From NCBI RefSeq assembly GCF_900102745.1, contig NZ_FMZF01000004.1, forward strand, positions 62,001 through 126,000: a stretch of 64,000 nt of DNA, given 5' to 3'. The DNA comes from Geodermatophilus telluris. Its GTDB lineage: Bacteria; Actinomycetota; Actinomycetes; Mycobacteriales; Geodermatophilaceae. Under the pieces are notes generated by a model. It saw only the letters and a list, made by a program, of their open reading frames with translations. It did no database searches and was not told the DNA's origin. The stretch's first letter is position 1, and the number at the start of each line of letters is the position of its first letter. The translations under genes were made by a program, and so were the position numbers. This document shows positions 40,838 to 51,699 of this stretch, piece by piece.

Positions 40838-41712
40838 GCCGAGGCCGCCTCTCCGGGGACGCCGTTCGGGTACCAGGTGAAGTAGGCCTCCATGGTGTGG
40901 AACAGGTCGAGGGTGTCGACGTGGTCGGCCTTGGCACCCTCGCCGGCCACGCCCATCATCAGCATGAAGTCCATGAACCCGTGGGTGGCGTTGCCCGGGG
41001 CGTGCAGGCTGTCCAGCGACACCTCGGCCAGGCAGCCCTCGACGTCGCCGGAGGCGATCCACTCCACCGCCCTGCGGTCGAACTCCGGGTCGGGACCGTG
41101 CTCGCCGAACTGGCGCGGGCCGCCGAGCTCCAGCGACAGGTGGCCGGTGCCGATGACGGCGACCCGCTTGTCCGACTCCCAGGACTCGACCATCTCCCGG
41201 ATGGCCTTCCCCAGCGCCACGAACCGCCGCGGCTGCGGCAGCGGCGGGGCGAAGATGTTGGTGTAGACCGGCACGATCGGCAGGTCGGCCTGCGGGCGCA
41301 GCGTGATGATCGGGCACGTGATGCTGTGGTCGATCCGCAGCTCGTTGGAGAAGGCCAGGTCGAAGTCGCGGTCGAGGCCGTCGCGCAGCAGGTGCGCGGC
41401 CAGGTCCTCCTCGCCGCGCAGCGTCATCCGCGGCAGGCCGAACTCGCGTTCCTCGTTGTAGAAGTTGGCGTCGAAGAAGGGCGCCTTGCCGACGAGGAAC
41501 TGCGGCATGTTGTCCAGCCACAGCTGGTGGAAGTGGTCGCTGCCGACCATCACCAGCACGTCGGGCTCGGCGCGGGTGAGCGTCTCCCGGAACCGCTCGA
41601 TCTTGGCCACCCACTCGTCGGCGAACGGCGGCCGGTCGGCACCGGTCGCGGTGCTCGCGCGATGGTAGAAGGGGTGGTGGGTGGACGCGATGACCGCGGC
41701 CAGCTCAGCCAT
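40834..41712 (-). CDS. LigB-like catalytic subunit of a class III extradiol dioxygenase
   Basis: A 292-residue Fe(II) ring-cleaving dioxygenase subunit. The N-terminal STHHPFY gives the first metal histidine, and MVGSDHFHQLWLDNMPQFLV and VAVIGTGHLSLELGG supply further active-site residues. Together with LigA it should open a catechol-type ring next to a hydroxyl. Protocatechuate or gallate-type substrates are the family precedent, but the neighbours differ from classical lig operons. ATG 41712 lies inside the 3' end of the upstream gene, with GGAGG just before it. Confidence 0.9.
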   Translation of the reverse strand: MAELAAVIASTHHPFYHRASTATGADRPPFADEWVAKIERFRETLTRAEPDVLVMVGSDHFHQLWLDNMPQFLVGKAPFFDANFYNEEREFGLPRMTLRGEEDLAAHLLRDGLDRDFDLAFSNELRIDHSITCPIITLRPQADLPIVPVYTNIFAPPLPQPRRFVALGKAIREMVESWESDKRVAVIGTGHLSLELGGPRQFGEHGPDPEFDRRAVEWIASGDVEGCLAEVSLDSLHAPGNATHGFMDFMLMMGVAGEGAKADHVDTLDLFHTMEAYFTWYPNGVPGEAASA

Positions 41713-42529
41713 GGGTGCCTCCCAGGTCGTCGGGCTCGTAGGGGTCAGGGGCGACGGAGCGGTTGTGCAGGTCGACGGACAGGAAGACGTCGTTGGCGAC
41801 GGGGTGCCGGATCTCCTCGGCGAGCTGGCCGATCAGCCCGGCGGTGCGGGCCAGCAGGGCGAACCCGCGCAGCAGCTCCAGCGGTAGGCCGAGGTCGGCC
41901 AGCGCGGCACCGCAGACGCCGGCGCCGTTGAGCGGCAGCGTCCGCCCCAGCACCTGCGGGTGCACCCGGCCGATGGCGGCGAACAGCCGCAGGTGCGGGC
42001 CGGTGAGCCCCTCCTCGGCGGCGATCTGGAACAGCCGTGGGGTGCGCGGGTCGCCGTCCTTGTGCACGTGGTGGCCCAGGCCCGGGACGAACCGGCCGGC
42101 CGCGCGCTGCGCGGTGACCGTCTCCAGCGCGAGGGCGTCCCAGCCGGCGTCGTCGGCGGGCAGTCCGCCCGCCCCGGCGAGCACCTCGTGCAGGAAGCGG
42201 CCGCAGTCCTCGGTGACGCCGAGGAAGCGCGAGCCCCCGCCGAGCAGCCCGGCGGCCAGCGCGCCCTGCACCGAGTCCGGCGCGGACAGCCAGGTCAGCC
42301 GGGTGACGATCGCGGTCGGGGTGAACCCGTGGTCGGCGAGCGCGGCGAGCACCGCCTCGAACACCCGCGTCTCCCCCGGCGTGGGCCGGCGCTGGGTGGC
42401 CAGCCAGAACGCCAGCTCGCCGAAACCGACGCTGCCCATGACGTCGCGCGCGAGGTCGGTGCCCAGCAGGGTGATGGACTCCCGGCTGGAGGCGCCCAGC
42501 GCGGTCGGGTACCCCTCCCCGGAGGTCAC
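41705..42529 (-). CDS. Citryl-CoA-lyase/citrate-synthase-family protein
   Basis: A 274-residue citrate-synthase-superfamily enzyme, shorter than citrate synthases. RFVPGLGHHVHKDGDPRTPR contains the conserved GxGHxxHKxxDPR motif, and the C-terminus is LAEEIRHPVANDVF. Citryl-CoA-lyase-like proteins cleave a CoA thioester to acetyl-CoA and an oxo acid. GTG 42529 follows GAGGAGG and overlaps the CoA-transferase stop by four bases. Paired with that transferase, it may activate and cleave a tricarboxylic ring-fission product. Confidence 0.88.
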   Translation of the reverse strand: MTSGEGYPTALGASSRESITLLGTDLARDVMGSVGFGELAFWLATQRRPTPGETRVFEAVLAALADHGFTPTAIVTRLTWLSAPDSVQGALAAGLLGGGSRFLGVTEDCGRFLHEVLAGAGGLPADDAGWDALALETVTAQRAAGRFVPGLGHHVHKDGDPRTPRLFQIAAEEGLTGPHLRLFAAIGRVHPQVLGRTLPLNGAGVCGAALADLGLPLELLRGFALLARTAGLIGQLAEEIRHPVANDVFLSVDLHNRSVAPDPYEPDDLGGTHG

Positions 42530-43716
42530 GGCGCCTCCTCCCTCTCGGCCAGCCAGCGGCGGATCTCCTCGCCGTGCTCGTCGACCGCCGGCGGCGGCAG
42601 CCGGTACTCGGCGGCGGTGTCGGAGAAGGTGATCGGGTTGCGGATCGAGGGCACGGCGGCGGCGCCCTCCCCGGCGGTGACGACGGGGTCGAGACCGATC
42701 TCCTCGGCGAACGCGACGCCCTGGTCGATCGTGTTGATCGGCCCGCACGGGACGCCCGCGGCGCTGATGTCGCGGAACCACTCCGTCTTCGTCCGGGTCG
42801 CCAGCCGCTCGACCAGCAGCGGGCGCAGCTGCCCGCGGTTGGCGGTGCGGTCCTCGTTGCGCAGGAACCGCGGGTCGTCGGCCAGCTCCGGGACGCCGAG
42901 GACCTGGACCAGCTTGCGGAACTGGCCGTCGTTGCCGGCGGTGACGATGAGGTCCCCGTCGGCGCAGGGCAGCGGCTCGTAGGGGAACAGGCTCGGGTGG
43001 CTGTTGCCCATCCGGAACGGGACGACGTCGCCGGCGACGTAGGCCGAGGTCTGGTTGACCAGCCCCGACAGCGCGCTGGCGAGCAGGTTGACCTCGACGT
43101 GCTGGCCCCGGCCGGTGGTGTGCCGCAGGTTGAGCGCCGACAGGACGCCGATGGTGGCGTGCAGCCCGGCCATCACGTCGAAGACCGCGACCCCGGCGCG
43201 GTAGGGGTCGCCGTCGGGGTCGCCGGTGAGGCTCATCAGCCCGGAGATGGCCTGCACGATGAGGTCGTAGCCGGGCAGCGACCGGCCGCCGGGCCCGCTG
43301 CCGAAGCCGCTGATCGAGGCGTAGACGACCGCCGGGTTGGTCGCGGCCACCGTCTCGTAGTCCAGGCCGAAGCGGGCCAGTCCGCCGGGCTTGAAGTTCT
43401 CCACCAGCACGTCGGCGCGGCGGGCCAGCTCGCGGGCGGCGGCCAGGTCGGCGTCGTCCCCGAGGTCCAGCGCCACCGACCGCTTGTTGCGGTTGACGCC
43501 CAGGTAGTAGGTGGAGACGCCGTCCCGGACGGGGGGCTGCCAGGTGCGGGTGTCGTCGCCGCCGGGGCCCTCGACCTTGACCACCTCGGCGCCGAGGTCG
43601 GCCAGCAGCATCGTGGCGTAGGGGCCGGCCAGGATGCGGGAGAAGTCGGCCACCAGCACGCCCGCGAGCGGCCCCCGGGGTGGTGGGGCGCCGGCTCCGG
43701 CGGGTCCTGGCGTCAT
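42526..43716 (-). CDS. CaiB/BaiF family (class III) CoA-transferase
   Basis: A 396-residue enzyme that moves CoA between carboxylic acids. LAGVLVADFSRILAGPYATM, ADLGAEVVKVEGPGGDDTR, NRNKRSVALDL and GYDLIVQAISGLMSLTG (with the Asp that forms the acyl anhydride) are all conserved. ATG 43716 has GAGGAG upstream. It is the first gene of a five-gene operon whose members overlap or nearly touch, so it probably activates a substrate for the citryl-CoA-lyase homologue. Confidence 0.93.
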   Translation of the reverse strand: MTPGPAGAGAPPPRGPLAGVLVADFSRILAGPYATMLLADLGAEVVKVEGPGGDDTRTWQPPVRDGVSTYYLGVNRNKRSVALDLGDDADLAAARELARRADVLVENFKPGGLARFGLDYETVAATNPAVVYASISGFGSGPGGRSLPGYDLIVQAISGLMSLTGDPDGDPYRAGVAVFDVMAGLHATIGVLSALNLRHTTGRGQHVEVNLLASALSGLVNQTSAYVAGDVVPFRMGNSHPSLFPYEPLPCADGDLIVTAGNDGQFRKLVQVLGVPELADDPRFLRNEDRTANRGQLRPLLVERLATRTKTEWFRDISAAGVPCGPINTIDQGVAFAEEIGLDPVVTAGEGAAAVPSIRNPITFSDTAAEYRLPPPAVDEHGEEIRRWLAEREEAP

Positions 43717-43791
43717 CGTCGCTCCTCGCCGTCGCGTCGCGCACGGACACCCGTCCGCCGTCGCCACCGATCCTCGGCACCGTCGTCGGGC

Positions 43792-43822
43792 CCTGTCAAC
43801 TGCAGGAGGACCGGGTTGACAG
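43792..43822. promoter_or_regulatory. Inverted repeat carrying back-to-back -35 boxes
   Basis: CCTGTCAAC (43792-43800) and GTTGACAGG (43814-43822) are perfect reverse complements 13 nt apart. Each arm contains TTGACA facing outward. On the minus strand GAGGAT (43775 down to 43770) sits 17 bp away as -10 for the CoA-transferase operon. On the plus strand CAGGGT (43840-43845) is a weaker -10 for the amidohydrolase. The IclR regulator downstream is the likely binder. Confidence 0.6.
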
Positions 43823-43917
43823 GTGCCGCAGGTCACGCGCAGGGTGACGCCGTCCCGCCCCGGTGTCCGTTCAGCGGACGACCGTCCGCACCTGCTGCCG
43901 ATGCCCGAGGAGTCCCC

Positions 43918-45411
43918 ATGACCGAGCCCGCGTCCCCGGCCCCGCAGGCCGGGCGTCCCGTCGTCCTCCGCGGCGGCACGGTGCTGACCATGGACGACGC
44001 CGGCACCGTGCTGCGCGACGCCGACGTGCTGGTGGTCGGTGACCGGATCGCGGCCGTCGGGCCGGGCCTGGAGGTTCCCGAGGGCACCCGGGAGGTCGAC
44101 GCCACCGACGGCGTCGTCCTGCCCGGGATGATCGACACCCACCGGCACATGTGGCAGACGGCGATGCGCGGCTACGGCGCCGACTGGTCGCTCACCCAGT
44201 ACTTCGTCTGGTACTACCTCGAGCACGGCCGCCGCTTCCGCCCCGAGGACGTCGCCGCGGGCAACCGGCTGGCCGCGGTCGAGGCGCTCGACGCCGGTGT
44301 CACCACCGTCGTCGACTGGTCGCACGGGCTGCAGACGGTCGACCACGCGGAGGCCGCCGTCGACGCGCTGCAGTCGGTGCCCGGCCGGTACGTGCTCGCC
44401 TACGGCAACATCCAGGCCGCGCCGTGGGAGTGGACCGCCGACGGGGACGTCCAGGCCTTCCTCGAGCGCCGCCGCACCGGCGCCGGTGACCTGCTCGACT
44501 TCCAGCTCGCCTTCGACGTCACCGGCGACCCGGCGTTCCCCGAGAAGGCCGCGTTCGAGGTGGCCCGCGAGCTCGGGCTGCCGGTGACCACGCACGCCGG
44601 CGTCTGGGGCGCCACCAACGACGAGGGCATCCGGCTCATGCACGAGCACGGCTTCGCGACGCCGGGGACCGTCTACGTGCACGCCGCCTCGCTCTCCCCC
44701 GACAGCTACCACCGCATCGCGGCCACCGGCGGGTCGATCTCGGTGTCCACCGAGTCCGAGCAGAGCGCCGGGCAGGGCTACCCGCCCACCTGGCAGGTGC
44801 GCGCGCACGGCATCCCGGTGTCGCTGTCGATGGACACCAGCGTGTGGTGGAGCGGCGACCTGTTCTCCGCGATGCGCACGACGCTGGGCGCCGACCGCTC
44901 GCGCGAGCACTTCGAGGCCCACCTGCAGGGCGAGACGGTCACCCAGCTGGCGCTGCGGGCCCAGCACGTCGTCGAGTGGGCGACCCGCGGCGGCGCGACG
45001 GCGCTGGGCCGCGACGACCTCGGCCGGCTGGTGCCCGGCGCGAAGGCCGACGTCGTGCTGCTGAAGAACGACACCTCGCCGGTGTCGTTCCCGCTGCTCA
45101 ACCCCTTCGGGCACGTGGCCTTCCAGGCCCAGCGCGGCGACGTGCACACCGTGCTGGTCGACGGCCGGGTCGTGAAGTCCGACCACCGGCTCGTCGGCGT
45201 CGACCTCGGGGCGGTGCGCCGCGAGGTCGAGGCGACCGTGGAGCACCTGCGCGCCGAGATGGGCGAGGAGGTCTGGCAGGCGGGCATGGACCCGGCGCTG
45301 CCCGAGGGCAAGGTGCTCGACAACCCCTACCAGTACACCGACTACCGGTCGGACAGCACGCACGCCGCCCGCGAGGCGGCCTACGGACGACACCTGGCCG
45401 GGGAGCACTGA
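43918..45411 (+). CDS. Amidohydrolase (cytosine-deaminase/TrzN-like)
   Basis: A 497-residue metal-dependent deaminase or dechlorinase-type hydrolase. ATG 43918 has GAGGAG 6 nt upstream. Metal ligands appear in GMIDTHRHMWQTAMRG (HxH), LPVTTHAGVW, VYVHAASLS and LSMDTSVWW (Asp). The composite beta domain frames the barrel (VLRGGTVLTMDDAGT, PGAKADVVLLKNDT). It is divergent from the ring-cleavage operon, so it may convert an amino- or N-heterocyclic compound into the phenol that LigAB opens; inference. Confidence 0.9.
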   Translation: MTEPASPAPQAGRPVVLRGGTVLTMDDAGTVLRDADVLVVGDRIAAVGPGLEVPEGTREVDATDGVVLPGMIDTHRHMWQTAMRGYGADWSLTQYFVWYYLEHGRRFRPEDVAAGNRLAAVEALDAGVTTVVDWSHGLQTVDHAEAAVDALQSVPGRYVLAYGNIQAAPWEWTADGDVQAFLERRRTGAGDLLDFQLAFDVTGDPAFPEKAAFEVARELGLPVTTHAGVWGATNDEGIRLMHEHGFATPGTVYVHAASLSPDSYHRIAATGGSISVSTESEQSAGQGYPPTWQVRAHGIPVSLSMDTSVWWSGDLFSAMRTTLGADRSREHFEAHLQGETVTQLALRAQHVVEWATRGGATALGRDDLGRLVPGAKADVVLLKNDTSPVSFPLLNPFGHVAFQAQRGDVHTVLVDGRVVKSDHRLVGVDLGAVRREVEATVEHLRAEMGEEVWQAGMDPALPEGKVLDNPYQYTDYRSDSTHAAREAAYGRHLAGEH

Positions 45412-45462
45412 GCGCGCTGCCGGGGTACCGGAGGAGCCGGCACCGGACGAGGGGGAGACGTC

Positions 45463-46281
45463 GTGGCCGGACGTGGTGAGGGACCGGACTTCGTCGAGGC
45501 GCTGGCCCGCGGGCTCGACGTGCTGACCTGCTTCGGGGCCGACCGGCCGGCGCTGTCGCTGAGCGAGGTGGCGGCCGCGGCCGGGCTGGCCCGCCCGACG
45601 GCGCGGCGGCTGCTGCTCACGCTGGAGGAGCTCGGCTACGTCCGGTCGGCCGGCGGGGTCTTCTCGCTGACCCCGCGCGTGCTGTCGCTGGGGATGGCCT
45701 ACGTCGGGTCCCTCGGCCTCTGGGACGTCGCCCGGCCGCACCTGGAGGCGCTGGTCGCCCGCACCGGGGAGTCGTCGTCCATGGCGCAGCTCGACGGGTC
45801 CGACATCGTCTACGTGGCGCGGGTGTCGGTGCCCAAGCTGATCGCGCTGCGGGTCGAGATCGGCACCCGCTTCCCCGCCGTCCGGACCTCGCAGGGCAAG
45901 GTGCTGCTCGCCGCCCTGCCGGTCGGGGAGCTCGACGACGTGCTCGCCCAGCCGAGCCGCTCCGGCCTGCCGCCCTGCACCGGGCGCACGCCCGAGCAGC
46001 TGCGGGAGGAGCTCACCGAGGTGCGCGCCCGCGGCTGGGCGCTGGCCGACGAGGAGCTGGCGCCCGGCGTCCGCTCGGTCGCCGTCCCGGTGCGCGACGG
46101 GACCGGTGCCGTCCGGGCGGCGATGAACGTGACGGTGCACGCCGCGGAGACCTCCACCGAGCGCCTGCTCGGCGACCACCTGCCCGCACTGCTGCGCACC
46201 GCCGGCGAGGTGAGCGCCGACTGGGCGCGCTGGCAGTCCCGACCGCACGTCGAGGCGGACCGGTCGCGCTCCGCCGGGTGA
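45463..46281 (+). CDS. IclR-family regulator (PcaR/PobR type)
   Basis: A 272-residue regulator. The winged helix (~10-70) has FVEALARGLDVLTCFGADRP and AAAAGLARPTARRLLLTLEE. The effector domain contains PALSL-type strands, VARVSVPKLIALRVEIGTRF, TSQGKVLLAALP and ELAPGVRSVAVPVRD. PcaR/PobR relatives sense aromatic acids. GTG 45463 follows GGGGGAGA. Position after the amidohydrolase and facing the divergent promoter suggests control of the whole aromatic module. Confidence 0.93.
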   Translation: MAGRGEGPDFVEALARGLDVLTCFGADRPALSLSEVAAAAGLARPTARRLLLTLEELGYVRSAGGVFSLTPRVLSLGMAYVGSLGLWDVARPHLEALVARTGESSSMAQLDGSDIVYVARVSVPKLIALRVEIGTRFPAVRTSQGKVLLAALPVGELDDVLAQPSRSGLPPCTGRTPEQLREELTEVRARGWALADEELAPGVRSVAVPVRDGTGAVRAAMNVTVHAAETSTERLLGDHLPALLRTAGEVSADWARWQSRPHVEADRSRSAG

Positions 46282-46298
46282 CCTCCCGCCGGATCGGG

Positions 46299-46311
46299 TA
46301 CTGCCGGTCCA
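46299..46311 (+). promoter_or_regulatory. -10 box of a leaderless promoter for the DUF5872 gene
   Basis: TACTGC (46299-46304) is 6 nt before ATG 46311 without a Shine-Dalgarno. Confidence 0.4.
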
Positions 46312-46880
46312 TGAGCGGGAAGTCGGCGGAGGACTACGCGAGGGACTACACGGACCCGGAGCTGCGCGAGCGGCTCAAGGAGGAGATCAAGGCCGGCGAC
46401 CGGGGCGGGCGGCCCGGGCAGTGGTCGGCGCGCAAGAGCCAGCTGCTCACCGCCGAGTACGAGGCGGCCGGCGGCGGCTACCGGCACGAGGGCGAGCGCA
46501 CCGAGTCGCAGCGGCACCTGCAGGAGTGGACCGACCAGGACTGGCGCACCGCCCACGGCGGCGACCGGGCCCGCGGCTCCGGCGGGACGGGCCGCTACCT
46601 CCCCGACGCCGCCTGGCAGCTGCTCTCCGACGAGGAGAAGCAGGCCACCGACTCCCGCAAGCGGCAGGGGACGCAGCAGCACGTCGCGAACACCGAGGCC
46701 GCCCGGGAGGCCCGCAGGGCCGCCGAGCTGCTCGACGTGAACGCTCCCGAGGCGCGGAGACGGGTGGGGGAGATGTCCGGCGACTCCCAGCTCGACCGGG
46801 CCGAGAAGGCGGAGGAGGAGCTCGGGACGGGCCGCAAGACGGTCCTCGAGGCGATCGAGCGGCAGCGCACCCGCGACTGA
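46311..46880 (+). CDS. DUF5872-like highly charged protein
   Basis: A 189-residue hydrophilic protein rich in Glu, Arg and Lys. It begins MSGKSAEDYARDYTDPELRE and contains GGRPGQWSARKSQLLTAEYE, a RYLPDAAWQLLSDEEKQATD stretch and NTEAAREARRAAELL. The RPGQWSARK-type core is what I recall for DUF5872, found in bacteria, phages and some algae and viruses. It is probably nucleic-acid associated; no catalytic motif is seen. It stands alone, followed by a strong hairpin. Confidence 0.75.
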   Translation: MSGKSAEDYARDYTDPELRERLKEEIKAGDRGGRPGQWSARKSQLLTAEYEAAGGGYRHEGERTESQRHLQEWTDQDWRTAHGGDRARGSGGTGRYLPDAAWQLLSDEEKQATDSRKRQGTQQHVANTEAAREARRAAELLDVNAPEARRRVGEMSGDSQLDRAEKAEEELGTGRKTVLEAIERQRTRD

Positions 46881-46895
46881 GGCGGGGGCGGCGAT

Positions 46896-49427
<2,532 letters not shown>

Positions 49428-49430
49428 CCC

Positions 49431-49475
49431 GTGCACTTCCGCGGACGTGCCCCGTGCACGTCCGCGGAAGTGCAC
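49431..49475. terminator. Perfect 20-bp hairpin between convergent genes
   Basis: The segment 49431-49450 (GTGCACTTCCGCGGACGTGC) pairs without mismatch with 49456-49475 around CCCGT. It fills the 49-bp gap between the exporter and glucosidase stops, so it should act in both directions. Confidence 0.85.
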
Positions 49476-49476
49476 G

Positions 49477-51699
49477 TCAGCGGGCGGCGCGGGCGGCGGC
49501 GGTCTCGGCGGCCAGCCGGTCGAGCAGGCCGGCCGGCAGCGCGGAGCCGAAGTCCGTGGCGAACCGGCGCATCGGCATCGAGCCGACCATCCGCAGCAGC
49601 AGCTCCCGGTCCCCCGGCGAGGCCGCGTCCGCGGGGAGGCTCTCGGCCAGTGCCGCCGCGAGCGCCGGCCCCGCGGCCGGGTGGGCGAACCACTCGGCGA
49701 CGGAGGACTCCATCGTCAGCACCCGCACCAGGTCGTCGCCGGCCAGGGCCACGGTCTCCTCGAGCAGGACCGTCTCCGCGTCGGCGCAGACCTGCACCGC
49801 GTACTGCCCGGGGGCGACCACCCAGCCGGACTCGACGACGTCCCAGTAGGCGAAGGCGCGCCGGTCCAGGTCGAGCGCCACCTCGCGGCTCTCCCCCGGC
49901 TCCAGCGTGACCTTGGTGAACGCCCGCAGCTCCCGCAGCGGGCGGCGCACCGGCCCGGCCGCCGTGGACACGTACACCTGGACGACGTGCGCCCCGGCCC
50001 GGTCGCCGGTGTTCCGCACCGTCACCGCGACCGACGCCGCGTCGTCGCCGGTGACCGCCACGCGCAGGTCCGACGTGCTGAACGTCGTGTAGGACAGGCC
50101 GTGGCCGAAGGGGTACCGCGCCGGGCGACCCTGGGTGACCAGCCCGCGGTAGCCCACCAGCACGCCCTCGCCGTAGACCACCCGGCCCTGCTCGCCCGGG
50201 AAGGACAGGGAGCTCGGGGAGTCCGCCAGCCGCACCGGCAGCGTCTCGGCGAGCCGGCCCGAGGGGTTCGCGACGCCGTAGAGCAGGTCGGCCAGCGCGC
50301 CGCCGCCGGCCTGGCCGAGCAGCGCGCCGTCGAGCACCGCGTCGACGTCGTCGTGCCAGCCCTCCAGGGACACGACCCCGCCGTGGGAGAGGACGACGAC
50401 CGTCCGCGGCGCGACCGCCGCCACCGCGCGCACCAGCGCCACCTGCTCGGCGGGCAGGTCGATGGTCGTGCGGTCGAAGCCCTCGGACTCGTCGGCGTCG
50501 GCCAGGCCCACGAAGACGACGGCGACCTCGGCCGCGCGGGCCAGCGCGACGGCCTCCTCCCGTGCCGCCATGGCGTCGGCCCCGACACCGGGGGCGAACG
50601 GGAGCTCCCGTCCGGCCAGTGCAGCCAGGGCGGCGAGGGCGGACTCGACCCGCGTCGGGGTGACGTTCGAGCTGCCGCCGCCCTGGAACCGCGGCGTGCG
50701 GGCGAACTCGCCGACGACGGCGACGCGGGTGCCCGGGGACAGCGGCAGGGTGCCGCGCTCGTTGCGCAGCAGCACCGCGCACTGCGAGGCCAGCTCCCGG
50801 GCGAGGGCGTGGTGGCCCTCGGCGTCGACCTCCTCGACGGGCCCGCCGGCGTACCGGGCGAGCGCGGCCACCCGGGCGGCGCTCGCGTCGACGAACGCCT
50901 CGTCGAGCTCCCCGGCCCGCACCGCCTCGACCACCCGCCGGTCGCCCGCGCCGCCGTCGCCGGGCATCTGCAGGTCCAGCCCCGCCGCCAGCGCCGCGGC
51001 CCGGTCGTCCACCGCGCCCCAGTCGGAGACGACGACGCCCTCGAAGCCCCACTGCTCGCGCAGCACCTCGGTGAGCAGCCACCGGTGCTGCGACGCGTAG
51101 ACGCCGTTGACCTTGTTGTAGGCGCACATGACGGTGGCCGGCGCCGCCTCGGTGACCACCCGCTCGAAGGCCGGCAGGTAGACCTCGCGCAGCGTCCGCT
51201 CGTCGACCTCGGCGCTGACCCGCATGCGCTCGGTCTCCTGGTTGTTGGCCGCGAAGTGCTTGACCGAGGCGCCGGCGCCCTGCGCCTGCTGGCCGCGGAC
51301 GTGCGCGGCGCCCAGCACGCCGGACAGCAGCGGGTCCTCCGAGTAGTACTCGAAGTTCCGCCCGCCCAGCGGCGAGCGCTTGATGTTCACCCCCGGCCCG
51401 AGGACGACGTGCACGCCCAGCGCCCGCGCCTCCCGGCCGACCGCCGCACCGGTGCGCTCGGCGACCGACGGGTCCCAGCTGTTGCCGACCGCCACCGCGG
51501 GCGGGAAGCAGGTGGCCGGGAGGTTGTCGGTGATGCCCATCCCGGTGAGGTCGCCGGCCTGGCGGCGGACGCCGTGCGGGCCGTCGGTGAGGACGAGCGA
51601 GGGCAGCCCCACCGCCTCGACCGGCGGGGTCGACCAGAAGTCCTGGCCGGAGAGCAGGGTGGCCCTCTCCTCGAGCGACAGGGCGGCCAGGTCGGTCAC
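49477..51699 (-). CDS. GH3-family beta-glucosidase-like glycosidase
   Basis: A 740-residue enzyme without a signal peptide, so acting on imported oligosaccharides. The GH3 N-domain begins LPSLVLTDGPHGVRRQ. It has RNFEYYSEDPLLSG, SVKHFAANNQETERMR and the nucleophile in GVVVSDWGAVDD. The C-domain has GGGSSNVTP and VVVLSHGGVVSLEGW, and a fibronectin-like domain ends it (SYTTFSTSDL onward). GTG 51699 overlaps a 31-codon frame by four bases. It probably supplies glucose or another sugar to the oxidation genes nearby. Confidence 0.93.
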   Translation of the reverse strand: MTDLAALSLEERATLLSGQDFWSTPPVEAVGLPSLVLTDGPHGVRRQAGDLTGMGITDNLPATCFPPAVAVGNSWDPSVAERTGAAVGREARALGVHVVLGPGVNIKRSPLGGRNFEYYSEDPLLSGVLGAAHVRGQQAQGAGASVKHFAANNQETERMRVSAEVDERTLREVYLPAFERVVTEAAPATVMCAYNKVNGVYASQHRWLLTEVLREQWGFEGVVVSDWGAVDDRAAALAAGLDLQMPGDGGAGDRRVVEAVRAGELDEAFVDASAARVAALARYAGGPVEEVDAEGHHALARELASQCAVLLRNERGTLPLSPGTRVAVVGEFARTPRFQGGGSSNVTPTRVESALAALAALAGRELPFAPGVGADAMAAREEAVALARAAEVAVVFVGLADADESEGFDRTTIDLPAEQVALVRAVAAVAPRTVVVLSHGGVVSLEGWHDDVDAVLDGALLGQAGGGALADLLYGVANPSGRLAETLPVRLADSPSSLSFPGEQGRVVYGEGVLVGYRGLVTQGRPARYPFGHGLSYTTFSTSDLRVAVTGDDAASVAVTVRNTGDRAGAHVVQVYVSTAAGPVRRPLRELRAFTKVTLEPGESREVALDLDRRAFAYWDVVESGWVVAPGQYAVQVCADAETVLLEETVALAGDDLVRVLTMESSVAEWFAHPAAGPALAAALAESLPADAASPGDRELLLRMVGSMPMRRFATDFGSALPAGLLDRLAAETAAARAAR

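Noticed and set aside
42574..43917. Plus-strand extension of the amidohydrolase start
   Set aside because: It is antisense to the CoA-transferase; GAGGAG and family alignment favour ATG 43918.
42526..46248. A 1240-codon frame extending the CoA-transferase upstream
   Set aside because: The extension is the antisense of the amidohydrolase and IclR genes; family homology begins at ATG 43716.
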